Assembly: GCA_025463785.1 (NCBI GenBank)
Contig: JAODBD010000003.1
Coordinates: 248,001-312,000 of the forward strand
DNA from: Glaciihabitans sp.
GTDB taxonomy: Bacteria; Actinomycetota; Actinomycetes; Actinomycetales; Microbacteriaceae
DNA length: 64,000 bases
Reading direction: 5' to 3'
This document shows, one piece after another, positions 1-9,048 of this stretch. Made by a program: the position numbers and the translations under genes. The notes beneath the pieces are model-generated. The model was not told the origin of the DNA. It made no database searches and worked only from the letters and a program-made list of their open reading frames with translations. Each line of letters opens with the position of its first letter. The stretch's first letter is position 1.

Positions 1-226
1 CATCGAAGTCATCGAGGCCGAGCATGCTGCACGCGATGCTCATCACGAATGCCTGATCGGCCCCCATAGCTGCGCGCGCAGCACCGACCCGCTTGTCGGC
101 TCGGGATGAAATGGCGAGGCCGATGCTGTCGAGAAGGTGCACCTTCGCTGCGCTGGTGATCGATGCATCCGACACGGCGGATTCGGCGATGACGCGACCG
201 GCACGCTCCAGGAGTCCCTCGGTCAT
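1..226 (-). CDS. MmgE/PrpD family protein, N-terminal part (runs off the left edge)
   Basis: This is the first 75 codons of an open frame that continues beyond the window. The start MTEGLLERAGRVIAES, followed by KVHLLDSIGLAI, matches the N-terminus of the MmgE/PrpD superfamily (2-methylcitrate dehydratase, cis-aconitate decarboxylase, iminodisuccinate epimerase), in which a helix ends in 'lDtlGv'. The ATG at 226 lies 2 bases after the stop of the upstream gene and has a GGAGG ribosome site 7 bases before it, so it is the distal gene of the operon running from 5242. The substrate cannot be told from this fragment. It is likely a dehydratase or epimerase acting on a product of the upstream enzymes. 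Confidence 0.75.
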   Translation of the reverse strand, partial: MTEGLLERAGRVIAESAVSDASITSAAKVHLLDSIGLAISSRADKRVGAARAAMGADQAFVMSIACSMLGLDDFD

Positions 227-228
227 GT

Positions 229-1191
229 TCAGGCCTCCGCCGATTCGAGCGCCTGCTGCCAGGCCCAGTGAGCGAACAGGATGTCCTGCGAGGCGAGACC
301 CTCAGTGCGCACGATGATCTTCTCGTCGTCGTTCCTCCGCCCGTCCACGGTGCCCGCGATGAGACCAGAAAGCTCCCCTGCGAATCGCGTCTCGATCGGG
401 TGGCCGTCCCGTATCAGCGCAGCGATATCCGCAGCCTCCTCGGTCTGTGCCCAGTCGTCGACGAGCAGCCTGTCTGAGGAGAGGTAGGCCGCTGCGTCGA
501 GCTCATTCGAGCCGAGCGCGCACACAAGTACGCCCGACCGCAGTGGCCCGGTGATGATCGGAGCGCGCGCGGTGGTTGCCGTGACGATTGTGTCGCAACG
601 CGCGAGGACGGCCGAGATTTCGGGCTCGACCCGCACCTCGACAGCTGAGAGGGATCGCGCGTAGTCGGCCAGTTCATGGCTGCGCGCGATTGTGCGTGAG
701 GTGAGCGTGAGACTTGCCACGTCGAGTGCGGCGAGCATCGCCCCGACTGCGGCGCGAGCGACGGTACCCGCTCCGACGATCCCGACGTGGGTCTGCGGTC
801 GGGCGAGCCGCGCGGCGGCGACTGCGACACTCGCCGCCGTTCGCAGGGAGTAGTTGTAGTGCTCGTCGACGATGGCGAGCGGAAACCCCGTGTCTATGCT
901 CATGAGCACGACGAGTCGTGTCGTGAGATCCGCATCCGGACGGGTGCCGTCGGGCTCGGCCCGATACCCAACGATTCGGCAGCCCGCGACGCCAATCTCC
1001 GGGAGTGCGACCGCTTTGGAGTGAAAGCGCAGCGCCTTGCCCGCGGGACGCATCTTGAGCGCGCGAGGTGTCGGATAGTCGACCAGACCCTGTGATTCCC
1101 ACAGGAGCGCCTGTTCGGCCAGCTCGAGAGCTCGCTCAACCGAGAGCACGCGCTCACAGGTCTCTCGGTCGACATAGACCGGCTGCTGCAC
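229..1191 (-). CDS. ornithine cyclodeaminase / mu-crystallin family protein
   Basis: The 320-residue protein has the usual length of the OCD/mu-crystallin family. Its Rossmann NAD(P)-binding loop reads GIVGAGTVARAAVG in the middle of the protein, and a typical substrate-domain segment with RFHSKAVALPE lies before it. Family members are ornithine cyclodeaminases, alanine dehydrogenases, ketimine reductases and the EutC-type enzymes of ectoine degradation, so the exact reaction is open. The GTG start lies 2 bases after the M24 gene stop, and the MmgE/PrpD gene follows at once. The context suggests catabolism of an amino-acid-like substrate brought in by the adjacent ABC importer. Confidence 0.85.
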   Translation of the reverse strand: MQQPVYVDRETCERVLSVERALELAEQALLWESQGLVDYPTPRALKMRPAGKALRFHSKAVALPEIGVAGCRIVGYRAEPDGTRPDADLTTRLVVLMSIDTGFPLAIVDEHYNYSLRTAASVAVAAARLARPQTHVGIVGAGTVARAAVGAMLAALDVASLTLTSRTIARSHELADYARSLSAVEVRVEPEISAVLARCDTIVTATTARAPIITGPLRSGVLVCALGSNELDAAAYLSSDRLLVDDWAQTEEAADIAALIRDGHPIETRFAGELSGLIAGTVDGRRNDDEKIIVRTEGLASQDILFAHWAWQQALESAEA

Positions 1192-1193
1192 GG

Positions 1194-2324
1194 TCAGACC
1201 CCGATCACGACGAGGGTCTCGAGGCCGCGCGAGATGTGCTCATACCCGCTGTCGGTCACGACGACGACGTCTTCGACGTGCACCTTCTCTCCGGATGGCA
1301 GGAAGTAGCGCGGTTCGACGCAGAGCACGACGCCGGGCTCGAGGACGGTGTGGTCGAGTAGCCCGAGCGACGGTGACTCGCCGGCGTTGAGACCGAGACC
1401 GTGTCCGATCCGCTTGCGCCCCGCGATTCCCGGGAGACCTTCGGCCTCCATGGCATCGCTGCAGGCGCGGGCGATGTCGCTGCAGCGCGCGCCGGGCCGG
1501 ATGGCCTCGAGAGTGCGAGCGACGAGACGCGAGACTCGCGCATGCTCGTTGAGCTGCTCGGGGGACGGTTCGCCGACTACTGCTCGGCGCGCGATGTCCG
1601 CCTGGTATCCGTCGAGCGTTCCCCCGAAGTCGCACCAGATTGTGTCACCGAGGGCGAGCGGGCTCGAACTGGACTCCGCAGTCGTTGCCGTCGAGACATG
1701 GCCGGCGACATCGAACACGCTGCCGCCCTGAGACAGCTCGACAGCGACCGAAACCGAAAACTCCTTCTCCGTCATCCCCAGCCGGAATCTCTCGATGGCG
1801 CGGTGGTATGCCGCAAGGCTCATGTCCGCAGCGGTGGTGAGAACCTCGATCTCCCACTGACTCTTGTGGAGTCGCAGGTCGTCGAGGAGGGGACCGGCAT
1901 CCTCAATCTTCATGCCTGGCAGGTCGGTGAGCAGTTTCATCAGATCGTTGTATGGGAAGCCCAAACGCTGGTTGGTTCCCAGTTCCATGCCGACTCGCGC
2001 GTGCTCGAGACCGCCCTCCCGCAGCGCATCGACCACCAGACCGTACTCGAACGGGAGGTCCTCGTAGCCGAAGAGTCGTACCGTCGGCACGGTCCTGGCG
2101 AGCGTGGGACCCTGTTGGCGATAGACCACCGCGAGAGGCTCGCCCTCGAGCGGCACGATGAAGAGCATGGGCCGCATGACCTTCTCGATCTCCCGGCTCT
2201 GGTGACCGGAGAGGTACCAGTAGTTGTACTTCTCACCGACCATTACGGCGTCGAGCCCGCACTCGCGCATCTTCTCGCGCAGTCTCTCGATGCGGTTTGC
2301 GATTTCCTTCGCGGTAACTGGCAT
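1194..2324 (-). CDS. M24 family metallohydrolase (Xaa-Pro peptidase / creatinase / DoeA-like)
   Basis: The 376-residue protein has a creatinase N-domain (about residues 10-150) and a pita-bread M24 domain (about 160-370). All five classic dinuclear metal ligands appear present: Asp232 and Asp243 (CDFGG...GYQAD), His308 (GHGLGL), Glu337 (VEPRYF) and Glu351 (VHVED). It should therefore be a metal-dependent hydrolase rather than a metal-free creatinase. The family includes Xaa-Pro aminopeptidases and the ectoine hydrolase DoeA/EutD, which is often encoded near an OCD-family gene as here. No DoeB deacetylase is visible nearby, so ectoine is only one option. It lies 30 bases after the permease gene in the same operon. 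Confidence 0.85.
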   Translation of the reverse strand: MPVTAKEIANRIERLREKMRECGLDAVMVGEKYNYWYLSGHQSREIEKVMRPMLFIVPLEGEPLAVVYRQQGPTLARTVPTVRLFGYEDLPFEYGLVVDALREGGLEHARVGMELGTNQRLGFPYNDLMKLLTDLPGMKIEDAGPLLDDLRLHKSQWEIEVLTTAADMSLAAYHRAIERFRLGMTEKEFSVSVAVELSQGGSVFDVAGHVSTATTAESSSSPLALGDTIWCDFGGTLDGYQADIARRAVVGEPSPEQLNEHARVSRLVARTLEAIRPGARCSDIARACSDAMEAEGLPGIAGRKRIGHGLGLNAGESPSLGLLDHTVLEPGVVLCVEPRYFLPSGEKVHVEDVVVVTDSGYEHISRGLETLVVIGV

Positions 2325-2354
2325 GGTTGCGTTTCCGTTCGTTCAGTGATGGGG

Positions 2355-4118
2355 TCAGAGTTCTTCCTGCGCGCCGCTGAAGCGCCGCAGAAGAATGGAT
2401 GCCACAACCGTGACGGCAGTGAGGATCACGCTCAACACCGCGGTCTCGGCGACTTTGCCGTCGCTCCAGCTGGTCCAGATCAGTGTCGAGAGCACGACGT
2501 TGTCCGAGGACTGAAGCACTAGCGGAAGAGTCAGGTTCTTGATCGAGTTGAGAAAGACGAGCAGGAATCCGTTGATCAGTACGGGCCGGAGAAGGGGGAG
2601 CAGGACGCGACCCCAGACCCGCCAGCCGCGCGCGCCGCTGGTGCGGGCTGCCTCTTCGAGTCCGATCTGGATCTGCGAGATTCCTCCGGTCGCCAGCCGC
2701 GTTCCGAGACTGAGGTACTGGGTGGCCATCGCGATAACGATGATCCAGATCGTGCCGAAGACGGGCACGGGGATGACCAGGTAGATCAGGAGCACTGCCA
2801 GCGCGATCACCACGCCGGGAATCGCGTGCGGAATGAAGGCCAGCGCATCGGTCAGCCAGGAGATGCGCGATTTCGCGCGTACGACGATCCAGGACAGTCC
2901 GACGGAAAGCAGCATGACGGCCGCGGACGCACCAAGGCCAACGGCGATCGTATTGCCAAGACTCGACCAGAAGAGACTGGAACCGAGAGTCGACGTCCAC
3001 CCGGCGAGGGTGAAGCGGGAGAAGCTCTCGAAACTGAACAGGCCGAGGTAGGGCTGGAGACTCGCGTAGATCAGCATGAGCAGCGGCAGCACGAACGACA
3101 CGAGCACGTAGAGCATGATCAGGGCGAATGCGAACCAGCGCCACCGGCCGAGACGTTGCTTGCGCGGGCGAAACGACTTGCCGCCGACGGTCGCGTAGTC
3201 CTGCGCTTTCCGGATGACACGGTAATAGAGGAGCAGCGGGGCTGCAGCGAGGATGAGCAACAGGATTCCGTACATGCTCGATACCCCGTAGTTCGGCAAG
3301 CCGAATGCGGGATGCGTCGTCAGATACACCTGCGTGCTGAATACGGTGACGTGCCCCGGCAGACCGAGCACCAGCGGAATGTCGACGCCCTCGACGACCG
3401 TCACAAACTGGTAGATGAGTGCGCCGATGAGTACTGGTGTGAGGAGGGGTACGCTCACTCGCCGCAGGACCGTCCAGGACGATGCTCCGGAGGTGCGCGC
3501 CGCGTCCTCAAGATTGGGGTTCATATTGCGCAAGGATGCCGTCACCAGCAGGAAGGTCAGCGGCACCAGCGCGAGTGACTGCACGAAGATCATGCCGGGG
3601 AGCGTGTACGCATTGAGTGGCCCCTCCGTACCGCCCCCGAAATGGCGAAGCACCAGGTTGAGCACACCGTTCGTGGGATTCATGAGCAGCCCCCAGGCGA
3701 TGGCTGAGATGACGCCGGGCATCCCGGCGGGCGCCACAGTGATCACATAGACGAATCCCGGCAACGGCAGATCGGTGCGCTCGACCAGCCAGGCCAGCGT
3801 GAGACTGATGACGAAGGCGATCACCAGGCAGGCAATCGAGAAGACGAGCGTCGATCCGAGAATCGCGTACGTCCTCGGGTCGGCCATTACCGTTACGACG
3901 TTGTTGATGGTCCACGGGAACGGGGGCGAGATCACGACGCCACCCGAGGTGTCTTCCGCGCTGCTCAGGACGAGCATCACGATCGGCCCGATCACCAGAT
4001 ACATGAGCACGATCAACAGCAGGATGCTGCCAATCCCCAGTCGTCGCTTGCCGGGCCTTCGCCTGCGTCGCAGCGGCGGCCACGTCTCGCGCGCGACCTT
4101 CAGGGTTTCGTTCGTCAT
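2355..4118 (-). CDS. ABC transporter permease, two fused membrane domains (FbpB/ThiP type)
   Basis: The 587-residue integral membrane protein contains two binding-protein-dependent permease domains in one chain, each with an EAA-type loop (LEDAARTSGASSWTVLRR and LEEAARTSGARGWRVWGR). This fused layout is typical of ferric iron, thiamine and some polyamine-type importers. The start MTNETLKVARE is chosen because its ATG overlaps the stop of the ATPase gene by four bases (ATGA). The longer upstream reading frame is antisense-like Arg-rich noise. With the ATPase just upstream and the lipoprotein encoded at 9045-10106 it forms a complete importer, although the lipoprotein gene is separate. Confidence 0.9.
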   Translation of the reverse strand: MTNETLKVARETWPPLRRRRRPGKRRLGIGSILLLIVLMYLVIGPIVMLVLSSAEDTSGGVVISPPFPWTINNVVTVMADPRTYAILGSTLVFSIACLVIAFVISLTLAWLVERTDLPLPGFVYVITVAPAGMPGVISAIAWGLLMNPTNGVLNLVLRHFGGGTEGPLNAYTLPGMIFVQSLALVPLTFLLVTASLRNMNPNLEDAARTSGASSWTVLRRVSVPLLTPVLIGALIYQFVTVVEGVDIPLVLGLPGHVTVFSTQVYLTTHPAFGLPNYGVSSMYGILLLILAAAPLLLYYRVIRKAQDYATVGGKSFRPRKQRLGRWRWFAFALIMLYVLVSFVLPLLMLIYASLQPYLGLFSFESFSRFTLAGWTSTLGSSLFWSSLGNTIAVGLGASAAVMLLSVGLSWIVVRAKSRISWLTDALAFIPHAIPGVVIALAVLLIYLVIPVPVFGTIWIIVIAMATQYLSLGTRLATGGISQIQIGLEEAARTSGARGWRVWGRVLLPLLRPVLINGFLLVFLNSIKNLTLPLVLQSSDNVVLSTLIWTSWSDGKVAETAVLSVILTAVTVVASILLRRFSGAQEEL

Positions 4119-5242
4119 CGCGCCGAGGCCTCGACGAGCGGGCCGCCGACCGCGCTCGCCGGAAGGACGACGCAGTCGCCCGCACGCACGCTCAGAGTCA
4201 CTCGAGCTCCCGCCGCGTACTGCTGGCGAGCATCCCCCCTTGCTCTGAACAACACGTCTCCGGCGCGCACGCGGTAGTCGACCGCCTCTCCGCCGAAGAG
4301 GCTCAGCTCGACCTGACCCTGAATGGTATTCGCGCCAGTTTCCCCCGACTCCGAAACGGTGATGGCCTCGGGGCGTATTGCGATAATCACGTCCTGACCG
4401 AGTGTGATCGTCTCGTCCGGCGCGCACGCGAAGGCCCCTACGGGAGTCTCGACGGAGAGGGATTCCTTCGTCGTTGCCACTGCCACGCCGGAGACGAAGG
4501 TTGTCGCGCCGATGAAATCGGCAACAAACTCGTTCTGTGGATGCAGGTAGATGTCGTGCGGGGTACCCTCCTGCACCACCTTGCCATCCTTCATTACCGC
4601 GATGCGTGTCGAGAGTGAAAGCGCCTCGAGCTGGTCGTGTGTGACGAAGACCGTCGTGATACCTATGCTCTGTTGGATCAGGCGAAGCTCACCACGCATC
4701 TGCTCGCGGAGCTTGGCGTCGAGGTTCGACAGTGGTTCGTCGAGGAGTAGCACCTTCGGCTGCCGCACGAGGGCACGAGCCAGCGAAAGCCTCTGCTGCT
4801 GACCACCCGAAAGCTGCGTCGCGCGCCGATCGATGTACTGGCTCATGTTGACCAGGGCGAGGGCCTGCTCGACGCGATCCGCGATCTCGCTGCGTGGCAT
4901 CCGCTTGCCGACCTGCAGGGGAAAGGCAACATTGTCAAAGACGGACATGTGCGGCCACACCGCGTAGTCCTGAAAGACCATGCCGATGTCGCGGCGGTAG
5001 GTCGGCACGGAAACCCGGTCGGAGACTACGACCGTGCCGCCCAGTTCGATGGTTCCCGAGTCGGGCTGCTCCAGTCCGGCGATGCAGCGCAGGGTTGTCG
5101 TCTTGCCGCAACCGCTCGGACCGAGCAGCGTGTAGAACTCGTTCTCGGCAATGTCGATGCTGACATCGTCGACAGCGGTGACCTCGTGGCCGTTGCGCCC
5201 ATAGCTGTGGCGGAGTCGGTCGATTCTGATTCCGTTAGCCAC
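4115..5242 (-). CDS. ABC transporter ATP-binding protein (PotA/FbpC type)
   Basis: The 375-residue ATPase shows Walker A (GPSGCGKTT), the signature LSGGQQQRLSLARAL, Walker B (VLLLDEPLSNLD) and the switch His (VFVTHDQ). The last 110 residues form a TOBE-like regulatory domain. It energises the fused permease encoded next to it. The GTG start has an AAGGAG ribosome site 9 bases upstream. It is the first gene of a five-gene leftward operon (ATPase, permease, M24, OCD, MmgE/PrpD), and the tandem operator at 5295-5329 lies 53 bases before its start. Confidence 0.93.
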   Translation of the reverse strand: MANGIRIDRLRHSYGRNGHEVTAVDDVSIDIAENEFYTLLGPSGCGKTTTLRCIAGLEQPDSGTIELGGTVVVSDRVSVPTYRRDIGMVFQDYAVWPHMSVFDNVAFPLQVGKRMPRSEIADRVEQALALVNMSQYIDRRATQLSGGQQQRLSLARALVRQPKVLLLDEPLSNLDAKLREQMRGELRLIQQSIGITTVFVTHDQLEALSLSTRIAVMKDGKVVQEGTPHDIYLHPQNEFVADFIGATTFVSGVAVATTKESLSVETPVGAFACAPDETITLGQDVIIAIRPEAITVSESGETGANTIQGQVELSLFGGEAVDYRVRAGDVLFRARGDARQQYAAGARVTLSVRAGDCVVLPASAVGGPLVEASAR

Positions 5243-5294
5243 GTCAGAGCGCTCCTTGTCGGATGAATGAGGTGGACTGACGATAAACCGAGCA

Positions 5295-5329
5295 TTGCGT
5301 CTTATGCAATGTCATTTCGTAAGATGAAA
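5295..5329. promoter_or_regulatory. tandem candidate IclR operators before the ABC/catabolic operon
   Basis: Two 15-bp pseudo-palindromes start at 5295 (TTGCGTCTTATGCAA) and 5315 (TTTCGTAAGATGAAA), exactly 20 bp apart. Read on the minus strand both fit TTNCAY-N3-RCGMAA. The same tandem arrangement recurs at 6290-6324 and 10211-10245. They lie between the IclR gene stop and the start of the leftward operon, where a regulator could block or activate that promoter. Binding by the local IclR protein is inferred. Confidence 0.65.
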
Positions 5330-5376
5330 CAAACATTAAACATGGATGTCGCTGGAAACGGCGCGATGCGCTCGAA

Positions 5377-6165
5377 TCAGTTCGAGAAGTCGCCGGCCGC
5401 GCTGACGACCAGGCCGCCGAGACGAGCGATACCGCCCTCTGTCATCCGCATGGCCGGTCCGGAGATGGACAGCGCTCCAACAGGACGACCGCGGTGATCA
5501 TGGATGACCGCGCCGATGCAGATCACCCCTGGCGTGCGCTCCTCGTTATCCACCGCGAATCCACTCGTGCGGATTTCACCCAGTTCTCTGCGCATTGAAT
5601 TCATGTCGACGATCGTGTTGGGGGTAAGGCGCTTGGGCGGGTCACCTTCGAGCAGTCTCGAAACCTCCGGAAGCGGGAGTTCGGCCATGATCGCCTTGCC
5701 GAGCGACGTGCAGTACAGCGGATGACGTGTCCCCGGCGCCGAGGCGATTCCCATGTCCTGTTGACCACGCGCGATGGCGATGTACAGGATCTGCCCATCG
5801 TCGAGCACGCCGACGCTCGCCGTTTCGCCCGTGCGCGCCGCGAGCTGGTCTGCCAGCTGATTCGCCTGAGACCAGATGGACACGCTGCTGAGAAACGCGG
5901 TGCCGATTTCGAAGGTGCGGCTTCCGAGGACGTATGACCTGTCGACGGTCTGGGCTACGAAACCCCGTGAACGGAGCGACTCGAGGAGTCGCAGTGCCGT
6001 ACTCGGGTGCAGCTTCACCCCCCGGGCAAGTTCGCTGAGACGCGCCGGACGATCCCACTTGCTGAGTTCTATCAGCAGGTCGAGCGATCGGGTGACGGCA
6101 CGTACCGTGCCCGACTCGTCGCGATCGCCGTCAATGGTGTCGCTGTCTGTCGCCTGAATGACCAC
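5377..6165 (-). CDS. IclR family transcriptional regulator
   Basis: The 262-residue protein has an N-terminal winged helix (about residues 20-85, with RPARLSELARGVKLHPSTALR) and a C-terminal IclR effector domain (about 95-255, with LYCTSLGKAIMAELP and GFAVDNEERTPGVICIGA). IclR proteins bind short palindromes as dimers or tetramers and sense small catabolic intermediates. The GTG start has a strong GGGGAGG site 5 bases upstream. It sits centrally between the ABC operon and the divergent aldolase/GGT operon. It is the obvious candidate for binding the tandem motifs at 5295, 6290 and 10211. Confidence 0.93.
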   Translation of the reverse strand: MVIQATDSDTIDGDRDESGTVRAVTRSLDLLIELSKWDRPARLSELARGVKLHPSTALRLLESLRSRGFVAQTVDRSYVLGSRTFEIGTAFLSSVSIWSQANQLADQLAARTGETASVGVLDDGQILYIAIARGQQDMGIASAPGTRHPLYCTSLGKAIMAELPLPEVSRLLEGDPPKRLTPNTIVDMNSMRRELGEIRTSGFAVDNEERTPGVICIGAVIHDHRGRPVGALSISGPAMRMTEGGIARLGGLVVSAAGDFSN

Positions 6166-6289
6166 GGTTGCCTCCCCTGCATCGCAAAAATCCCGGTGTG
6201 GGGCTTTCGCATGACCCTACTATGCGGGCACGCTGGCCTCGAAGAACTTCTGGGCAGCCGGGATGCTCTCGTGTAGGCTTCGACGTGCG

Positions 6290-6324
6290 TTCCATCATAC
6301 GCAACATGCTTTCACTAGGTGCAA
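6290..6324. promoter_or_regulatory. tandem candidate IclR operators before the RraA-like/GGT operon
   Basis: Two 15-bp elements start at 6290 (TTCCATCATACGCAA) and 6310 (TTTCACTAGGTGCAA), again exactly 20 bp apart, in the divergent region between the IclR gene and the rightward operon. They could serve autoregulation and operon control together. The second copy overlaps an in-frame ATG at 6319, which is one reason to prefer the start at 6343 for the next gene. Confidence 0.65.
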
Positions 6325-6342
6325 TACATTGAAGGGTTGCCG

Positions 6343-6993
6343 ATGTACAAGATTTTGCTCGATGCCGGGTCATCGGTTGTGGCCGACGTCTTCGATAGCC
6401 TCGGGCGTCTCCCGTCGGTGCTCGTCGAGACAATCGTCCCCATCCGTGCGGACGAGGGATTCGTCGGCCCGGCGTTCACCATCACAGGCGAATCACGTGT
6501 ATCGACCGAGACCGGCGATCGGAGCAAGCTCGAGGCAATCGATGCGATGCCCGCCGGGGTCGTGCCGGTGTGGGCGGGCACCGACATCCGGGGCGTGTGC
6601 TGTTTTGGTGACCTCCTCGCCGAGGCGATGAGGGCACGAGGTTGCGCCGGCGTGGTCGTCGACGGCGGAGTACGGGATGTCGAATACCTGCGCCAGATGG
6701 ATCTCCCGATACGGGCGCGCTACTTCACTCCCGCGCAGGCGATCGGGCGATGGAAAGTCACCGCTCACCAGGTTCCCGTGCAAGTACGCGGTGCCCTGCA
6801 GGAGTGGGTCACCGTCAATCCCGGTGACATCGTGGTCGCAGACCAGGATGGTGTTGTGATCGTTCCCGCGGCCGATGTCGCCTCCGTCACCGACCAGATC
6901 GCGGCGTGGTCAAGCACTGAGGTGGAGTCGCGATCAGCGATCAAGGAAGGGATGCCGCTGCTGGCGGCACTGGACCGTTTCGGCCACCTGTGA
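6343..6993 (+). CDS. RraA-like / HMG-aldolase family protein
   Basis: The 216-residue protein carries the family motif GVVVDGGVRDV, whose Arg and Asp bind the substrate carboxylate and the divalent metal in 4-hydroxy-4-methyl-2-oxoglutarate aldolases. The proteins first named RraA (RNase E inhibitors) share this fold, but the enzymatic reading fits a catabolic operon better. I chose the ATG at 6343 (MYKILLDAG), preceded by GAAGGG at 6331-6336, over an ATG at 6319 that falls inside a putative operator. Its stop overlaps the GTG start of the GGT gene (GTGA). A role as 2-oxoacid aldolase or oxaloacetate decarboxylase is inferred. Confidence 0.85.
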   Translation: MYKILLDAGSSVVADVFDSLGRLPSVLVETIVPIRADEGFVGPAFTITGESRVSTETGDRSKLEAIDAMPAGVVPVWAGTDIRGVCCFGDLLAEAMRARGCAGVVVDGGVRDVEYLRQMDLPIRARYFTPAQAIGRWKVTAHQVPVQVRGALQEWVTVNPGDIVVADQDGVVIVPAADVASVTDQIAAWSSTEVESRSAIKEGMPLLAALDRFGHL

Positions 6994-8576
6994 GCGCAGT
7001 TGCTCCATTCCCTACCGCCAGGGCGCCGAGCGCGATGGTATCGACCGTCGACGCTTTGGCCACCCAGGCCGGAATCGACATGCTCCGGCGCGGTGGTTCG
7101 GCAGTTGACGCCGCGGTTGCGGCAAACGCGGTGCTGACGGTCACGCTCCCCAACCAGTGTGGCCTTGGCGGGGACCTCTTCGCGCTCATCTCAACCCCCG
7201 ATGGCGGCGTAGCGACCATGACCGCGGCCGGGCGCGCCGGGTCACGCGCAACGGCCGATGGCTTGCGTGCCCAGGGGCACTCTCGAATGCCCCTGGAGGA
7301 TCCGCGCAGTGTGACGATGCCCGGCTGCGTCGACGGGTGGCTTGCAATGCACTACCGCTACGGGAGGCTCCCGATCGCCGAGGTACTCGCGCAGGCCATC
7401 CGCTATGCGGAGGACGGCTTTCCCGTTTCAGCCTTCGCCGCCGCCGCGATCTCGAAGCGGGCACGCACCTCGCCGGATGCTGCGGCGATGACGATTGACG
7501 GGGAGCTTCACGGCGGTCGCATGACAACCCGCCCGGGTGCCGCTCGCGTGCTCCGGGCGCTTGCCACTGGTGGTCGCAGGGCCGTGTTCGAGGGCGAGTT
7601 CGGCGATGGGCTACTCGAGATCGAAGGGTCGCCGTTTACACGGGACGACCTGGCGGTCGACCAGTCGGCCTGGACGGACGCCATTCACGTGGATGCGTTC
7701 GGTGGGCAGCTCTGGACGGCAGCCCCGCCAAGCCAGGGCTACATCACGCTCGGCGCCGCGGTCATCGCAGAGCATGCGGGACTCGGTACCGATCCGGAGT
7801 CCCCCGAGTGGGCGCACCTGCTCATCGAAGCGATCCGCCAGGCGTCCTGGGACAGGCCGGCTTCCCTCTACGACGGCGCCGACCCCGCCGAGCTCCTGTC
7901 GGAGACACGCTTGCGCGCACGAGCGTCGGCGATCCTCCCCGACCGGACGACGCCACTCGGCGATACGTATCGACCGGGTGGCACGACGTTCCTCGGAGTT
8001 GTCGACGCGGACGGGATGGCGGTGTCGCTCATCCAGTCGAACTGCATGAGTTTTGGTTCAGGCATCGTGGCCGGAACCACCGGCATCTGGCTCCAGAACC
8101 GCGGCATCGGATTCAGCCTCGAACCCGGGAGTCCGGCCGAATTGGCGCCGGGTCGCCGCCCGCCGCACACGCTCGCACCGGTGATGGTGACGAATCCTGA
8201 CGGCTCCGTGCGGGCCGTAGTCGGCACCCGGGGTGGCGATTCGCAGCCGCAGGTCGTTCTTCAACTGCTTGCCAGAATCCTGCTCAGCGGGCAGGACCCG
8301 GCCGAGGCGACCGCCGCCGGTCGTTGGATTCTCCGCGGCACCGGGGACGAAACATCCTTCGACACCTGGGGATACGGCGGCGACGTTCGTGTCGTGCTCG
8401 AGGGGCAGGTGCCTGGCGAGTGGGCCACGGGCCTGCGATCGCGAGGGCATGTCATTGAAGAGGCGGCCGCATTCGGCCACGCATTCGGCCACGCCCAGGT
8501 GATCGTCTCGGATCGTGGAGTGCTGTTCGCCGCAGCGGACCCGCGATCTACATCCGGGTCCGCTGCCGGCTACTGA
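6990..8576 (+). CDS. gamma-glutamyltranspeptidase family protein
   Basis: The 528-residue protein has the Ntn-hydrolase layout of GGT: a large-subunit half with the LPNQCGLGGDLFAL motif, then the autoprocessing site GGTTFLGVVD, in which Thr332 would become the N-terminal nucleophile, and a GTRGGDSQPQ loop in the small subunit. GGTs cleave gamma-glutamyl amides. The distant GGT-like acylases act on other amides. No signal peptide is visible at the start (MSAVAPFPTARAP), so it may act in the cytoplasm on an imported compound. It is translationally coupled to the RraA-like gene. Confidence 0.9.
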   Translation: MSAVAPFPTARAPSAMVSTVDALATQAGIDMLRRGGSAVDAAVAANAVLTVTLPNQCGLGGDLFALISTPDGGVATMTAAGRAGSRATADGLRAQGHSRMPLEDPRSVTMPGCVDGWLAMHYRYGRLPIAEVLAQAIRYAEDGFPVSAFAAAAISKRARTSPDAAAMTIDGELHGGRMTTRPGAARVLRALATGGRRAVFEGEFGDGLLEIEGSPFTRDDLAVDQSAWTDAIHVDAFGGQLWTAAPPSQGYITLGAAVIAEHAGLGTDPESPEWAHLLIEAIRQASWDRPASLYDGADPAELLSETRLRARASAILPDRTTPLGDTYRPGGTTFLGVVDADGMAVSLIQSNCMSFGSGIVAGTTGIWLQNRGIGFSLEPGSPAELAPGRRPPHTLAPVMVTNPDGSVRAVVGTRGGDSQPQVVLQLLARILLSGQDPAEATAAGRWILRGTGDETSFDTWGYGGDVRVVLEGQVPGEWATGLRSRGHVIEEAAAFGHAFGHAQVIVSDRGVLFAAADPRSTSGSAAGY

Positions 8577-8595
8577 CTACCGCAGCGGGGCGCGA

Positions 8596-9048
8596 TCAGT
8601 GCTCGTGAAGGGCAAAAATCACGTCGATCTCCACCGGCGCGTTCTTGGGCAGCGACGCGACGCCTAACGCGGTGCGAGCGTGCCGCCCGCGATCGCCGAG
8701 GTGCTCGACGAAGATGGCGCTCGCGGCATCCATTACGGCCGGATGCTCGGTGAACCCGGGTGCAGCCGCGACATACCCGGTGAGGCGTACCAGCTGGCGA
8801 ATTCGCGAGAGATCGGCGACTTCGTCGAGGATCGAGGCGAGCGCATTCAGCGCGCAGAGCCTCGCGCACTCCTGGGCGTCCGCGAGGCTCACCTCCGCAC
8901 CGACCGCCCCGCTGAACGGGATCGTCTGGCCGGAATACGGAAGCTGGCCATTGAGGTAGGCCAGCCCGTCGATTACGACCAGACGAAGGTAGGGCGACGG
9001 TGATCTCCGAACATCCGGGATCACCGTCGCATTTGGGGCTGGATTCAC
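8596..9048 (-). CDS. RidA/YjgF/Rid family protein
   Basis: The 150-residue protein shows the Rid fold pattern, including YLNGQLPYSG near the start and the C-terminal RTALGVASLPKNAPVEIDVIF, which holds the conserved Arg that binds the substrate carboxylate. Rid proteins hydrolyse reactive enamine/imine intermediates to ketoacids and ammonia. That would fit a locus with an OCD-type enzyme that can generate such imines. The GTG start overlaps the stop of the lipoprotein gene by four bases, so the two are cotranscribed. Confidence 0.88.
   Translation of the reverse strand: MNPAPNATVIPDVRRSPSPYLRLVVIDGLAYLNGQLPYSGQTIPFSGAVGAEVSLADAQECARLCALNALASILDEVADLSRIRQLVRLTGYVAAAPGFTEHPAVMDAASAIFVEHLGDRGRHARTALGVASLPKNAPVEIDVIFALHEH

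Noticed and set aside
1191-2324. Complete ectoine degradation cluster
   Set aside because: M24 and OCD-family genes are present, but no DoeB deacetylase, aminotransferase or DoeX-type regulator accompanies them.
1401-2522. A 373-codon plus-strand frame opposite the M24 gene
   Set aside because: The M24 frame has all five metal ligands, and the opposite frame has no recognisable motif.
4119-4427. N-terminal extension of the first ABC permease
   Set aside because: The extension is Arg-rich, overlaps the ATPase gene and lacks a ribosome site, while the ATG at 4118 gives a normal ATGA overlap.
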